Below, in pieces: positions 22,863 to 32,422 of a stretch of 39,344 bases of DNA. The notes under the pieces were generated by a model that saw only the letters and a list, made by a program, of their open reading frames with translations, ran no database searches and had not been told where the DNA came from. A program made the position numbers and the translations under genes. The DNA comes from CAZKTO01 sp964555685 (GTDB lineage Bacteria; Chloroflexota; Dehalococcoidia; SHYB01), in the NCBI GenBank assembly GCA_964555685.1, contig CAZKTO010000021.1:1-39344 (forward strand). The letters are read 5' to 3'. How positions within the stretch are numbered: the first letter of the stretch is position 1; each line of letters starts with the position of its first letter.

Positions 22863-24380
22863 TCAGCCCTGGGCCTGGGGCAGGACCGGCAGAGAGCCAA
22901 TCTCTCCCAGCCTGCGGCCCCAGCGCCCGTCACGCCCGCCCTCCGTTTTGTCCAGCGGCGTCACTTCCGCCGGCACTCGCGCGGGGCGCCGGGTCTGCCA
23001 CTGGAACATCCGGAAGATGCGCTCGTGCATGACATCCACGGGCCGGATCCGGCGGGAGTAGGCCTGGAACAGCGCTCGAGACTCTTGCATGGACCAGCGG
23101 CTGTCCACGTGCACCAGCTGCCGGCCCGTGTAGAGTTGGTAGGGGCGCATCTTCCCGGGCGGCAGGACAGAGCCGTCCTCGTCCAGCGGCGTCAGCGCCG
23201 TCCAGTTGATCGTGCCGGGGAGCGGCGTCAGCAAGTTGGCCGTCTGATACTTGCTTACTGAGCGCACCCAGTCGGCCATCTCCATGATCGTTTGCTCGGT
23301 ATCGAAGGGGAGGCCGATGATGGTCATGGCGGTGACCAGGAAGCCAATCCCGTTCAGCGTTCGGACATCGCGGTCAACCTGGCCTGGGTCCTGCCGCTTG
23401 CGGACCGACTCCAGGTTCTTGGCGTTGCTGGACTCCACCCCCACATAGAGCATCCTGAAGCCGGCCTCGCCCAGGGCCGCCGTCAGCTCTGGGTCCTGCC
23501 CCACCTCAGCCCGCACCTGAGCGATGGGCCACATATCCCGCGTCCAGTCCCGCCATTGCCGGAGCCGGGCCAGCCGCTCGTCCCGGTACTTGACGGCCCG
23601 CAGAGGCGGGGCATGCAGGTTGTCCGAGACGAACACGGGGAAGCGCCCATCGCGGCTGGTGTAGATGAGCCCGCGGGCAGCCAGGCCGTGCAGCTGCTCC
23701 AGCCTCCGGCGCTCGGTGTCCCGGGCCACCATCCGGTAGCCAAGGAACTGCTGGATGACCTGGCAGTAGCTGCACTTCTCGGTGCATCCTCTGGTCGTCT
23801 CGATGACCCCTGCGGCCAGAGGGTTCCGGGGCGTCAGGTCCCGCATAGCGTCGAAGTCCGGCAGCTCGACGAAGTCAGGGGGGATGGTGCCGAGACGGGG
23901 AGTCTGGACCAGATGTCCATCCTCTAGGAACGAGATGCCAGGGATCTTGCGCAGGGCGGCATACAGGGCAGCGCCCCGGAGCGTGAGCAGGACATCGCAC
24001 AAGGGGCCGATGATATCCTCCCCCTCCCGCTGCACCACCACGTCAAACATTCCCACCCGCAGGGCCTCTTCAGCAAGGGGGCTCATGTGGGGGCCGCCGC
24101 CGATGATCTTGAGCTCCGGGTAGTGCTGGCGCGCGGACCGCGCTATCTCGTAGGCTCGCGGCGCCTCGTTGATGAGGGCCGTAACCATGAGCACGTCGGC
24201 GCCCGCCAGGTCCACGGACGGCGTGATCTTGCCGCTATGGTCTTCGTACCAGATCTCCCGCTCATACAGGTATGGGCCCTGGGCCCACTGCTTGAGAGCG
24301 CCGGAGAGATAGAGCAAGCCCTGCCTGGGTATGGCCACATACTCGAAGTTGCCGCCAGTGGACTGCGGCGCAACAAGCAT
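22863..24380 (-). CDS. Radical SAM protein with B12-binding-like N-terminal domain
   Basis: The 505-residue protein has an N-terminal Rossmann-like region (about 1-140: 'GADVLMVTALINEAPRAYEI', 'LKIIGGGPHMSPLAEEAL', 'VVQREGEDI') resembling the B12-binding module of BchE/MiaB-like radical SAM enzymes. The usual DxHxxG cobalt-binding motif is not evident. The radical SAM motif is C199xxxC203xxC206 in 'TTRGCTEKCSYCQV', followed by 'MLYVGVESSNAKNL' and 'IGFLVTAMTIIGLPFDTEQT' of the barrel. A C-terminal extension of about 100 residues ends it. It is convergent with the adenylate-forming operon, with 55 bases between, and may belong to the same pathway. ATG 24380 has no clear ribosome-binding site. 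Confidence 0.82.
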   Translation of the reverse strand: MLVAPQSTGGNFEYVAIPRQGLLYLSGALKQWAQGPYLYEREIWYEDHSGKITPSVDLAGADVLMVTALINEAPRAYEIARSARQHYPELKIIGGGPHMSPLAEEALRVGMFDVVVQREGEDIIGPLCDVLLTLRGAALYAALRKIPGISFLEDGHLVQTPRLGTIPPDFVELPDFDAMRDLTPRNPLAAGVIETTRGCTEKCSYCQVIQQFLGYRMVARDTERRRLEQLHGLAARGLIYTSRDGRFPVFVSDNLHAPPLRAVKYRDERLARLRQWRDWTRDMWPIAQVRAEVGQDPELTAALGEAGFRMLYVGVESSNAKNLESVRKRQDPGQVDRDVRTLNGIGFLVTAMTIIGLPFDTEQTIMEMADWVRSVSKYQTANLLTPLPGTINWTALTPLDEDGSVLPPGKMRPYQLYTGRQLVHVDSRWSMQESRALFQAYSRRIRPVDVMHERIFRMFQWQTRRPARVPAEVTPLDKTEGGRDGRWGRRLGEIGSLPVLPQAQG

Positions 24381-24713
24381 GACGCACTTCAGGCGTGACA
24401 GGGGGATCCCCTTTCTCGAATCCCAGGCATGGGCGCCGCTGGCGGCCCCGCGATTGGGTCCAGGGCTTGTTTCCGTTGCCTATCGAGGTCCCGGCGGTGG
24501 ATTGTGGAGGGTGCGGTCCGCATGGCCGCCGCAGCTAGGCAACCATGGTCCGCGACTGCAGAGCGCACATAAACCGGCTCCCGACGTAGCGGCCCCTGCG
24601 GCGCCCCGCACGGGGAATGCCTCCAAGGCTCGCGAGCATCCGTGCGCCACCGCTCGATGAACCTTGAGGGCAGCAGCATGGAATGACTCGTCCGGAACGA
24701 TTCCACGAACATG
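24381..24713. other. Intergenic region left of IS copy 2
   Basis: No gene or clear signal is visible. It should contain the promoter of the minus-strand radical SAM gene. The ORFs through it are short and have no protein-like composition. Confidence 0.45.
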
Positions 24714-25547
24714 CTAGGTTCTGTTGACATTGTCATCGTAACCAGATGAGGGTGCTGACGAAGTGGAGGAAACCGAGGTAGGTCTGGGCGAGCTTGTCGT
24801 ACCGCGAGAAGATGCGCCGGTAGTGCTTGATCTTGTTGATGAAGCACTCCACCAGGTGGCGCTCTTTGTAGAGATGGGCATCGTACTCCCGGGGCGTCTT
24901 CCGGTTGGACCGGGGCGGGATGACCGGGACCGCGCCCCGCTCTTGGATCACCTGGACGAAGGCCTCGGCGTCATACCCCTTGTCGGCGATCACGTACGTC
25001 ATGGGGGTGGGCGGCAGCAGCGCCTCGGCCTGGGTGATGTCATGGGCTTGGCCTGCGGTGATCTGGAACTGGAGCGGGTTTCCCAGACCGTCCACGCTCA
25101 TATGGATTTTGCTGCTGAACCCGCCCCGGCTCCGGCCCAGGCCCTGCGACGCCTGGCCCCCCTTTTGTGCGGCGCCCCCGCCGCCCAGGGATGGGCCCAA
25201 ATAATGGTGCTGTCCAGCAAGAGGTGTTCCCTATCGGGATCAGCGGCACAGGCGTCTTGCATCCGCTCCCAGACGCCCTGCTCACACCAGCGGAGGAAGC
25301 GCTTGTAGACGGTGTCCTATTTGCCGTAGCGCCCCGGGAGCGCCCGCCACTGAGCGCCCGTCCGGGCGATCCAGAGGACACCCGTAAGGAAACGGCGGCA
25401 ACCCTTCTCCTGCCCAACATCGATGCCCGGACAGGTACGCAAAAACCGAAGAATGCTCGTCCATTGGTCGGGGCGGAACTCTTCTGTAACCATACCTCCA
25501 GTCTAAAACAGAATCTAAAATAAGTCTGGAATGTCAACAGAACCTAG
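24714..25547 (-). mobile_element. IS5-family (IS427-like) insertion sequence, copy 2
   Basis: It has the same 834-bp length, CTAG edges (24714-24717, 25544-25547), 16-bp terminal inverted repeats and orientation as the copy at 1179-2012. By eye the copies differ at about seven positions, mostly in the transposase C-terminus. Together they enclose about 22.7 kb. A second IS5-family element begins 31 bases to its right, so this is an insertion hot spot. Confidence 0.93.
24733..25493 (-). pseudogene. IS427-type transposase in two frames with an internal amber codon (copy 2)
   Basis: OrfA starts at ATG 25493 and meets TAG at 25317-25319, the same codon as in copy 1. The -1-frame OrfB (24733-25200, 155 aa) carries the second Asp ('VIADKGYDAEAF') and the Glu ('KERHLVECFINKIKHYRR'). 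OrfB differs from copy 1 at two visible residues (Lys for Arg in 'INKIKHY', Gln for Thr in 'KLAQTY'). That the amber codon is kept while other sites changed shows it predates the separation of the copies. Confidence 0.8.
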
Positions 25548-25578
25548 TGACTGTGACAGTAGCTGACACCGTTATTCC

Positions 25579-26495
25579 ACTAAGAAACTATCTCAAAATG
25601 TTGAATAAGTCTAAAACTTAGTATATCCTCTTCCCCAAATCTTGGTCAGGAGGTGCATTTTGGGGAAGGTGGAGAGCTTGGACACTCTTTGGGAGGCGCC
25701 GGACGAACTGTGGGCGCAGGTGGAGTCGGTGCTTCGGGAAATGGATCCGCCCAAGCCGACGGGCCGGAAGCGTGGCAACCACCGGCAAGCGCTCAACGGG
25801 GTGATTTTCCGGATGCGAACGGGCTGCCAGTGGAACCGGCTGCCCAAGGAGTTCGGCGACGACAGCACCGTCCATCGAACGTTCCAGCGTTGGGTGGACC
25901 GTGGCGTGTTCCCGCGCATCTGGGCGATGCTGGTCCAGGAGTGCGCTGCGCTGGGTGGCGTGGACTGGGAGTGGCAGGCAGTCGACGGGGCCATGGGCAA
26001 AGCCCGCTTTGGGGGGGGAGCCGGGCCAAACCCCACGGACCGGGGCAAGAACGGGAGTAAGCGGAGCATCCTGGTTGAAGCCGGCGGAGGACCCCTGAGT
26101 GTCGTTGTGGCAGGAGCGAACGTCCATGACACCAAGCTGCTTGGGGAGACGTTGCGGGCCCTGGTGGTGCAGCGCCCGCAGCCCGCACCGGGGCACCCCC
26201 AGCATCTCTGTTTGGACCGAGGGTACGACAATCCCACCGGACGCCGAGCGGCAGCGGACTATGGAGCGCAGATCCAGCCAGGCCCACAGGAAAGGAGTCC
26301 GCGCCACCCACGGGAACAGCACCCTACCCCGCGCGAAGGTGGGTTGTCGAGCGCACCTTGGCGTGGCTCTCCAAGTGCCGCGCCCTCCTTGTTCGCCATG
26401 ACAAGAAACCCTCCAACTTCCTGGGTCTGCTCCAACTTGCCTGCGCCCTCCTGTGGTTCCGACGCCAATGGCGACTTTTGAGATGGTTTCTTAGT
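25579..26495 (+). mobile_element. Second, unrelated-group IS5-family element, degraded
   Basis: A 20-bp terminal inverted repeat with one mismatch (ACTAAGAAACTATCTCAAAA at 25579-25598 and its complement at 26476-26495) bounds about 917 bp. The enclosed transposase belongs to the IS5 superfamily but differs in sequence from the 834-bp element. The bases beside the repeats do not show a clear target duplication. It lies only 219 bases upstream of purC. Confidence 0.82.
25660..26481 (+). pseudogene. IS5-family DDE transposase, frameshifted
   Basis: The first frame shows 'RGNHRQALNGVIFRMRTGCQ', 'LPKEFGDDSTVHRTFQRWVD', the first catalytic Asp in 'WQAVDGAMGKARF' and the second in 'LCLDRGYDNPTG'. 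After about 26255 this frame becomes non-homologous and stops at 26479-26481. The expected C-terminus, with the catalytic Glu in 'RWVVERTLAWLSKCRALLV', is in another frame from about 26330. At least one indel therefore separates the catalytic residues. The start is probably TTG 25660, 6 bases after AGGAGG; TTG 25642 is also in frame. The C-terminal frame has no stop before purC and runs in frame into it. Confidence 0.78.
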
Positions 26496-26714
26496 CTTGG
26501 TTCGGTCCTTCAGTTCTTGTCAGACGGCGGATTAGCAGCTCGATTGGCAAATTGCGTTGCAACCTTCTCAAAAGAGGTTTCCCCAAAACAACGAAAAGAC
26601 CCTACAGAGCACGTGACGCCCCAGCCGCCCGCCGCGTGTGCTACCATACGGGGGCCGGTTGCACGCTCGATCGTTCCTGCCGGGCCATCTCCGAGACCGA
26701 CCCCACCAGCGACC

Positions 26715-27605
26715 ATGCCGAACACGCTGACCCGGACTGACCTGCCCCGGCCGGTCCACCGTGGCAAGGTCCGCGACATCTACGACCTGGGCGACGCTCT
26801 GCTGCTCGTGGCCACGGACCGCATCTCCGCCTTCGACATCGTCCTTCCCGGCGGCATTCCGGAGAAGGGCGCCGTCCTCAACCAGCTCTCCGCGTTCTGG
26901 TTCGGCCGCCTGGCCGAGGTCGTGCCCAACCACATCCTCGCTCTGGGCACCGAGCGGGGGCGCGTCGCGCCGTACTTCAAGGACCTCCCCCACGAGATCG
27001 CCCGGCGCGCCATGCTGGTGCGCAAGGCCCAGCCCATCCCCGTCGAGTGCGTGGTGCGCGGGTACCTGGCCGGCTCGGCCTGGAGCGAATACCGCGCCCA
27101 GGGGACCATCGGCGGGCGGCCAGCGCCCAGCGGCCTCACCGAGAGTCAGCGCCTGCAGCGCCCCCTCTTCACCCCCACCACCAAGGCCGCCCAGGGGCAC
27201 GACGAGCCGCTGTCGCTCCAAGGGGTAGAGGCGGCCGTCGGCGGCGACCTCGCCCGGCGCCTCGAGAGGCTGAGCATCGATCTCTACACTGCCGGCGACG
27301 ACTACGCCCGTAGCCGCGGCATCCTCATCGCCGACACCAAGTTCGAGTTCGGCATGCTCGATGGCCAGGTCGTCCTGATCGACGAGGCCCTCACGCCCGA
27401 CTCCAGCCGGTTCTGGGACGCCCAGACGTACGAGCCCGGCCGCGCCCAGGACCCCCTCGACAAGCAGTTCGTGCGCGACTGGCTCATTCGCAGCGGCTGG
27501 AGCAAGGAGCCGCCCGCGCCCGAGCTGCCCGCCGAGATCGTCGAGCAGACGGCCCGCCGCTATCGCGAGGTCTTCCAGCGCCTCACCGGCCATGCCCTCC
27601 AGTGA
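26715..27605 (+). CDS. purC: Phosphoribosylaminoimidazole-succinocarboxamide synthase (SAICAR synthetase)
   Basis: The enzyme joins CAIR and aspartate with ATP to make SAICAR in purine synthesis, in the cytoplasm. The 296-residue protein shows the family signatures 'HRGKVRDIYDLGDALLLVAT' with 'DRISAFDIVLPGGIPEKGAV', 'VVRGYLAGSAWSEY', 'FTPTTKAAQGHDE', 'LIADTKFEFG' and 'EALTPDSSRFWDAQTYEPG'. Length and motifs are those of the longer purC type found in many bacteria and yeast. ATG 26715 starts the conserved region; no strong ribosome-binding site is seen. The open frame continues upstream into the IS remnant, but that part is not purC. The gene overlaps purS by 14 bases and probably begins the transcription unit that continues with pgk. 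Confidence 0.96.
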   Translation: MPNTLTRTDLPRPVHRGKVRDIYDLGDALLLVATDRISAFDIVLPGGIPEKGAVLNQLSAFWFGRLAEVVPNHILALGTERGRVAPYFKDLPHEIARRAMLVRKAQPIPVECVVRGYLAGSAWSEYRAQGTIGGRPAPSGLTESQRLQRPLFTPTTKAAQGHDEPLSLQGVEAAVGGDLARRLERLSIDLYTAGDDYARSRGILIADTKFEFGMLDGQVVLIDEALTPDSSRFWDAQTYEPGRAQDPLDKQFVRDWLIRSGWSKEPPAPELPAEIVEQTARRYREVFQRLTGHALQ

Positions 27606-27909
27606 GACACCCGTGACGATGCAGTTCCTGGCCAGGGTCTACGTGACCCTCAAGCCCACCGTCAACGACCCGCAGGGTATCACCGTCAAGAGCGGCCTCC
27701 ACACCCTGGGGTTCGCGGGCGTGACCGGCGTGCGCGTGGGCAAGTACCTGGAGGTGCAGCTCGAGGCCGCGAGCCAGGATGAGGCGGCGCGCCGCGTCCA
27801 GGAGATGTGCAAGCAGCTCCTCGCCAACCCGGTGATCGAGCAGTTCCGGTTCGACCTGGAGCCTGTGGCCGGCCAGGCGCCCTTGGCGCCGCGCCGCAAG
27901 GGTGGCTAA
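27592..27909 (+). CDS. purS: Phosphoribosylformylglycinamidine synthase subunit PurS
   Basis: PurS is the small subunit that links PurQ and PurL in FGAM synthesis. The product shows 'ARVYVTLKPTVNDPQGITVK' and 'GLHTLGFAGVTGVRVGKYLE', the full PurS core, then a short basic tail 'PLAPRRKGG'. Two starts are possible: ATG 27592, overlapping purC by 14 bases, or ATG 27619, just before the conserved core. Neither has a clear ribosome-binding site; the outer one is listed because of the coupling overlap. purQ and purL do not follow; pgk does, so the rest of the complex must be encoded elsewhere. Confidence 0.92.
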   Translation: MPSSETPVTMQFLARVYVTLKPTVNDPQGITVKSGLHTLGFAGVTGVRVGKYLEVQLEAASQDEAARRVQEMCKQLLANPVIEQFRFDLEPVAGQAPLAPRRKGG

Positions 27910-27998
27910 TCGCTATCCAGGACTCCATACACCGCCAGCGGGCCAAGTCTCCATACGCCTCCCGCGGGCGCGACCGGCCCTCCCCATCGGCTGTGACC

Positions 27999-29180
27999 AT
28001 GAATAAAAAGAGCGTTCGAGACCTCGATGTGGCCGGGAAGCGCGTCCTCGTGCGGGCCGACTTCAACGTGCCCACCGACGCCGCCGGCGCCATCACGGAC
28101 GATAGCCGCATCCGCGAGGCCCTGCCGACGATCCGATACCTCCTGGACCGGCGTGCGCGTGTCATCCTCTGCTCCCACTTCGGGCGTCCCAAGGGGCCCG
28201 ACCCCAAGCTCTCGCTGGGGCCCGTCGCGCGGCGGCTGGAGGAGCTGGCGGACCGGCCGGTCAAGCTCGTGGCTGACTACGAAGGCGGCGCGCGGGATGC
28301 CGTCTGGTCCGGCGTGCCGAAGGACGCTATCCTTATGCTGGAGAACGTGCGCTTCCATCCAGAGGAGGAGCGCAACGACCCGGCCTTCGCCCGTGCGCTG
28401 GCCGCCCTGGCCGACCTCTATGTGAACGATGCCTTCGGCACGGCGCACCGCGCCCACGCCTCCACCGAAGGCGTGGCCCACCACCTGCCCGCCGTGGCCG
28501 GCCTCCTGATGGAGCGGGAGCTCCAGTTCCTGAACGGCGCGCTTTTGAACCCCGCGCGGCCCTGCGCCGCCGTCGTCGGCGGGGCCAAGGTGAGCGACAA
28601 GGGCGCCCTCGTCGAGCGCATGGTGGAGCTGGTAGACGCCGTGCTCATCGGCGGCGGCATGTGCGCCACGTTCTTCAAGGCCCGCGGCTATGAGGTCGGA
28701 GCATCCCTCGTCGAGCCGGAGATGGCCTCCCGCGCCTCCGCCATCGAGGCGCGCGCCCAGGCCCGGGGCGTGGAGCTGTGCCTTCCCGTCGATGTCGTTG
28801 TCGCCGAGCGCTTCGCCGCCGACGCCCCGGCGCGCACCGTCGCCGCCAGCGCCGTGCCCGCCGGCTGGGTGATCATGGATATCGGCCCGCAGACCGTCGC
28901 CCGCTTCGCCCGGGAGCTGGGCAGGTGCAAGACGGTCGTCTGGAACGGGCCCATGGGCGTCTTCGAGATGCCGCGCTTCGCCGCCGGCACCAAGGGCGTC
29001 GCCCAGGCCATCGCGGCCCTCGACGCCGTCAAGATCGTCGGTGGCGGTTCGACGGCCGAGGCCGTCCACCAGCTCGGGCTGGCCGGCCGCATGACCCACG
29101 TCTCCACCGGCGGAGGCGCGTCGCTGGAGCTCCTGAAGGGCAGGACGCTGCCCGGCGTGGCGGCGCTGCTCGACAAGTGA
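27999..29180 (+). CDS. pgk: Phosphoglycerate kinase
   Basis: The enzyme interconverts 1,3-bisphosphoglycerate/ADP and 3-phosphoglycerate/ATP in glycolysis and gluconeogenesis. The 393-residue protein shows 'GKRVLVRADFNVPTD', 'CSHFGRPKGPDPKLSL', 'LMLENVRFHPEEERND', 'YVNDAFGTAHRAHAS' and 'AAVVGGAKVSDKGALVERM'. The C-terminal nucleotide domain has 'VVWNGPMGVFEMPRFAAGT' and 'KIVGGGSTAEAVHQLG' with 'STGGGASLELLKG'. All usual motifs are present. It is followed by apgM and tpiA in the same direction, making a compact lower-glycolysis group placed after two purine genes. Confidence 0.97.
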   Translation: MNKKSVRDLDVAGKRVLVRADFNVPTDAAGAITDDSRIREALPTIRYLLDRRARVILCSHFGRPKGPDPKLSLGPVARRLEELADRPVKLVADYEGGARDAVWSGVPKDAILMLENVRFHPEEERNDPAFARALAALADLYVNDAFGTAHRAHASTEGVAHHLPAVAGLLMERELQFLNGALLNPARPCAAVVGGAKVSDKGALVERMVELVDAVLIGGGMCATFFKARGYEVGASLVEPEMASRASAIEARAQARGVELCLPVDVVVAERFAADAPARTVAASAVPAGWVIMDIGPQTVARFARELGRCKTVVWNGPMGVFEMPRFAAGTKGVAQAIAALDAVKIVGGGSTAEAVHQLGLAGRMTHVSTGGGASLELLKGRTLPGVAALLDK

Positions 29181-29273
29181 GCCTATCGAGGGCCTTGCAT
29201 TGATGCCTGAACGTGTTGTGGCTCTATGCGACCGGCCAGAGATGCCTCTCCCCGGTCCTGATGCGTCGGGGCC

Positions 29274-29299
29274 CCCCTCGCCATGTACGTGGAGAGGGG
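29274..29299. repeat. Imperfect palindrome between pgk and apgM
   Basis: CCCCTCGCCATGT (29274-29286) pairs with ACGTGGAGAGGGG (29287-29299) with two mismatches. It looks like an extragenic palindromic repeat and could act as a transcript-end or stabilising hairpin. The remaining spacer holds nothing else recognisable. Confidence 0.5.
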
Positions 29300-29333
29300 T
29301 TAGGGGTGAGGCCAACAACCGTGGGTGGCTCGC

Positions 29334-30536
29334 ATGACCTTTCCGTACCTGTCAGACATCGTTGAGTCCACGCCGTCCAAGATCGTGCTCCTGGTGGTGG
29401 ACGGCCTGGGCGGCCTGCCCGATCCCAAGACCGGCCGCTCGGAGCTGGAGACGGCGCGCACGCCGAACCTGAATGCCCTGGCCGCCCAGAGCGCCCTGGG
29501 CCTCACGGACCCAGTCATGCCCGGCATCACACCCGGCAGCGGCCCCGGCCACCTGGCCCTCTTCGGCTACGATCCGCTCAAGTTCCTCATCAAGCGCGGC
29601 GTGATGGAGGCCCTGGGCATCGGCCTGGAGCTGGGGCCGGGATCGATCGCCGCCCGCGGCAACCTCTGCACCATCGACGGGCGCGGCAACGTCACCGACC
29701 GCCGGGCGGGCCGCATCCCCACGGAGGAGAGCGCGCCCCTCGTCGCCGAGCTCAACCGGATCACCGTCGATGGAGCCCGGGTCGCCGTCCATACGGTCAA
29801 GGACCATCGGTTCGTGGCCATCTTCCACGGCGAGGGGCTGGCCGACGACGTCTCGGAGTCCGACCCGCAGAGGACGGGCGTGCCGCCGCTGGCCATCCGC
29901 GCCTATGGGCCTGGGTCCGTGAAGATGGCGCGCATCGCCAACGAGTTCTCCCGCCAGGCTCAGGAGATCCTGGCGGGCCGCCAGCGGGCCAACATGGCCC
30001 TCCTGCGGGGGTTCTCGCAGATGCCCCACGTGCCCAGCATGACGGAGCGGTTCAAGCTCAACCCGGCGGCCATCGCCGCCTACCCCATGTACCGCGGGCT
30101 CGCCCAGATCGTCGGCATGCGGGTCATCCAGACCGGCGGCACGATCGTGGACGAGATGGAGACGCTGGCGCAGCACTACCGGGAGCACGATTTCTTCTTC
30201 GTCCACTTCAAGCCCACCGACGCCGCCGGCGAGGACGGCGACTTCCAGAAGAAGGTCCAGGCCCTCGAGGAGTTCGATGCCGCCCTCCCCAGGGCCCTGG
30301 CGCTGAAGCCGGACGTCATCATGATCGGCGGCGACCACTCCACGCCCTCCATCCTTGGCGGGCATAGCTGGCATCCGGTGCCGTTCCTCTTGCATGCGGC
30401 CTACTCCGGCCGCGACGGCATCGCCGAGTTCTCCGAGCGCGCCTGCGCTCGCGGCTCCCTGGGGCGCTTCCCGGCGCAGCAGGCGCTCCTCCTGGCCCTG
30501 GCCAACGCCCGCAAGCTGGCCAAGTTCGGCGCCTAA
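29334..30536 (+). CDS. apgM: 2,3-bisphosphoglycerate-independent phosphoglycerate mutase, archaeal type
   Basis: The enzyme interconverts 3- and 2-phosphoglycerate. The 400-residue protein has the alkaline-phosphatase-superfamily metal motifs. 'KIVLLVVDGLGGLPDPKTG' carries the first Asp, 'TPGSGPGHLALFGYDP' the nucleophile Ser, and 'FFFVHFKPTDAAGEDGD' and 'VIMIGGDHSTPSILGGHSWH' the Asp/His ligands of the second half. This is the archaeal/ApgM class, not the GpmI or dPGM type, which fits the Chloroflexota assignment. ATG 29334 is chosen; GTG 29325 is an in-frame alternative. It stands between pgk and tpiA. Confidence 0.95.
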   Translation: MTFPYLSDIVESTPSKIVLLVVDGLGGLPDPKTGRSELETARTPNLNALAAQSALGLTDPVMPGITPGSGPGHLALFGYDPLKFLIKRGVMEALGIGLELGPGSIAARGNLCTIDGRGNVTDRRAGRIPTEESAPLVAELNRITVDGARVAVHTVKDHRFVAIFHGEGLADDVSESDPQRTGVPPLAIRAYGPGSVKMARIANEFSRQAQEILAGRQRANMALLRGFSQMPHVPSMTERFKLNPAAIAAYPMYRGLAQIVGMRVIQTGGTIVDEMETLAQHYREHDFFFVHFKPTDAAGEDGDFQKKVQALEEFDAALPRALALKPDVIMIGGDHSTPSILGGHSWHPVPFLLHAAYSGRDGIAEFSERACARGSLGRFPAQQALLLALANARKLAKFGA

Positions 30537-30571
30537 TGTTCCAAGTCCCCAGCTCCTAGCTCCCATCTCCC

Positions 30572-31336
<765 letters not shown>

Positions 31337-31386
31337 CCGTTCGTCGCTTTCGTCCGCCCCTTGGCCGGGCGCCCTGGTAGCACGCC

Positions 31387-32373
31387 ATGAGCGTAGTCCC
31401 GCGAGATACCAAGACGTCGCTCGGGTACCCCGACTTGTTGGGGTGCGCCGCCGGCCCCGTCGTCGCCATCGTCGGGCCCACGGCCACGGGCAAGACGGCC
31501 CTTGCTGTCGAGCTCGCGCTTCGGTTCGGAGGCGAGATCGTCGGCGCCGACAGCCGCCAAGTCTATCGGGGCATGAACATCGGCACAGGCAAGCCGGCCC
31601 CCGGGGAGCGGGCCCGCGTCCCGCACCACCTCATCGATATCGTGGCGCCGGACGAGGAGTTCAGCGTCGCACTCTACGAGCGCCTGGCGGCCGAGGCCAT
31701 CGCCGCCATCCACCGGCGCGGACGGCTGCCCTTGCTCGTGGGCGGGAGCGGGCACTACGTCTGGGCGCTGCTCAAGGGGCTCCGTCCGCCGCGCGTGCCG
31801 CCCAACCCAGAGCTCCGGCGGGAGCTCTACGCCATCGCCGAGGAGGAGGGCGGCATCGACTGGCTGCACGCTCAGCTCCAGGAGCTGGACCCGGTGGCCG
31901 CGGCCCGCATCGATCCCCGCAACGTGCGCCGCGTCGCCCGGGCCATCGAGGTGACGCGCGCCACGGGCGTCCCCTTCTCCCGGGCCGGCTCCGCCGAGCC
32001 GCCGCCCTACCGAACGCTGCTCATCGGCCTCACGGCGCCCCGCGACGTCCTTGGCCGCCGCATCGATGAGCGCGTCGATGCCATGTTCCGGGCCGGCTGG
32101 GTGGACGAGGTCCGGCGCCTGCTGGACACGGGCTACGCTTCAGACCTTCCGGCCCTCTCCAGTCTGGGCTACCAGGCCATCGTCCAGCACCTGCGCGGCG
32201 AGATCGCCCTCGACCATGCCATCGAGCAGACCAAGCGCGACACCCGGCGTTTCGCCCGGAGGCAGTACGCGTGGTTCCGTCCCCGCGATCCATCGATCCG
32301 GTGGATTGACATAACGGGCGGCGGCGTCGAGCAGGCCGCGGCGCTGGTCGAGGAGTTCCTGCGCAGCGCCTAG
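31387..32373 (+). CDS. miaA: tRNA dimethylallyltransferase
   Basis: MiaA transfers a dimethylallyl group to A37 of tRNAs reading UNN codons. The 328-residue protein shows the P-loop 'VVAIVGPTATGKTALAVELA', 'GGEIVGADSRQVYRGMNIGT', 'PHHLIDIVAPDEEFS', 'LLVGGSGHYVWALLKGL', 'DPRNVRRVARAIEV' and 'DTRRFARRQYAWFRPRD'. The first 25 residues are extra: family members usually begin a few residues before the P-loop. The DNA for this extension contains CCCCGACTTGTTGGGG, nearly the same hairpin as in the repeat at 32423-32476, so the N-terminus may have been added by a repeat. TTG codons at 31435 and 31438 are alternative starts. Confidence 0.95.
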   Translation: MSVVPRDTKTSLGYPDLLGCAAGPVVAIVGPTATGKTALAVELALRFGGEIVGADSRQVYRGMNIGTGKPAPGERARVPHHLIDIVAPDEEFSVALYERLAAEAIAAIHRRGRLPLLVGGSGHYVWALLKGLRPPRVPPNPELRRELYAIAEEEGGIDWLHAQLQELDPVAAARIDPRNVRRVARAIEVTRATGVPFSRAGSAEPPPYRTLLIGLTAPRDVLGRRIDERVDAMFRAGWVDEVRRLLDTGYASDLPALSSLGYQAIVQHLRGEIALDHAIEQTKRDTRRFARRQYAWFRPRDPSIRWIDITGGGVEQAAALVEEFLRSA

Positions 32374-32422
32374 CGCTCAGTCGAGGTAATGCTTTCAAGC
32401 CACCAGAGGGCATGGCTGCCGC

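Noticed and set aside
2009..24717. Extended similarity CTAGCATGT at the inner flanks of both IS copies (inverted)
   Set aside because: Only five bases beyond the CTAG target match, which is compatible with chance.
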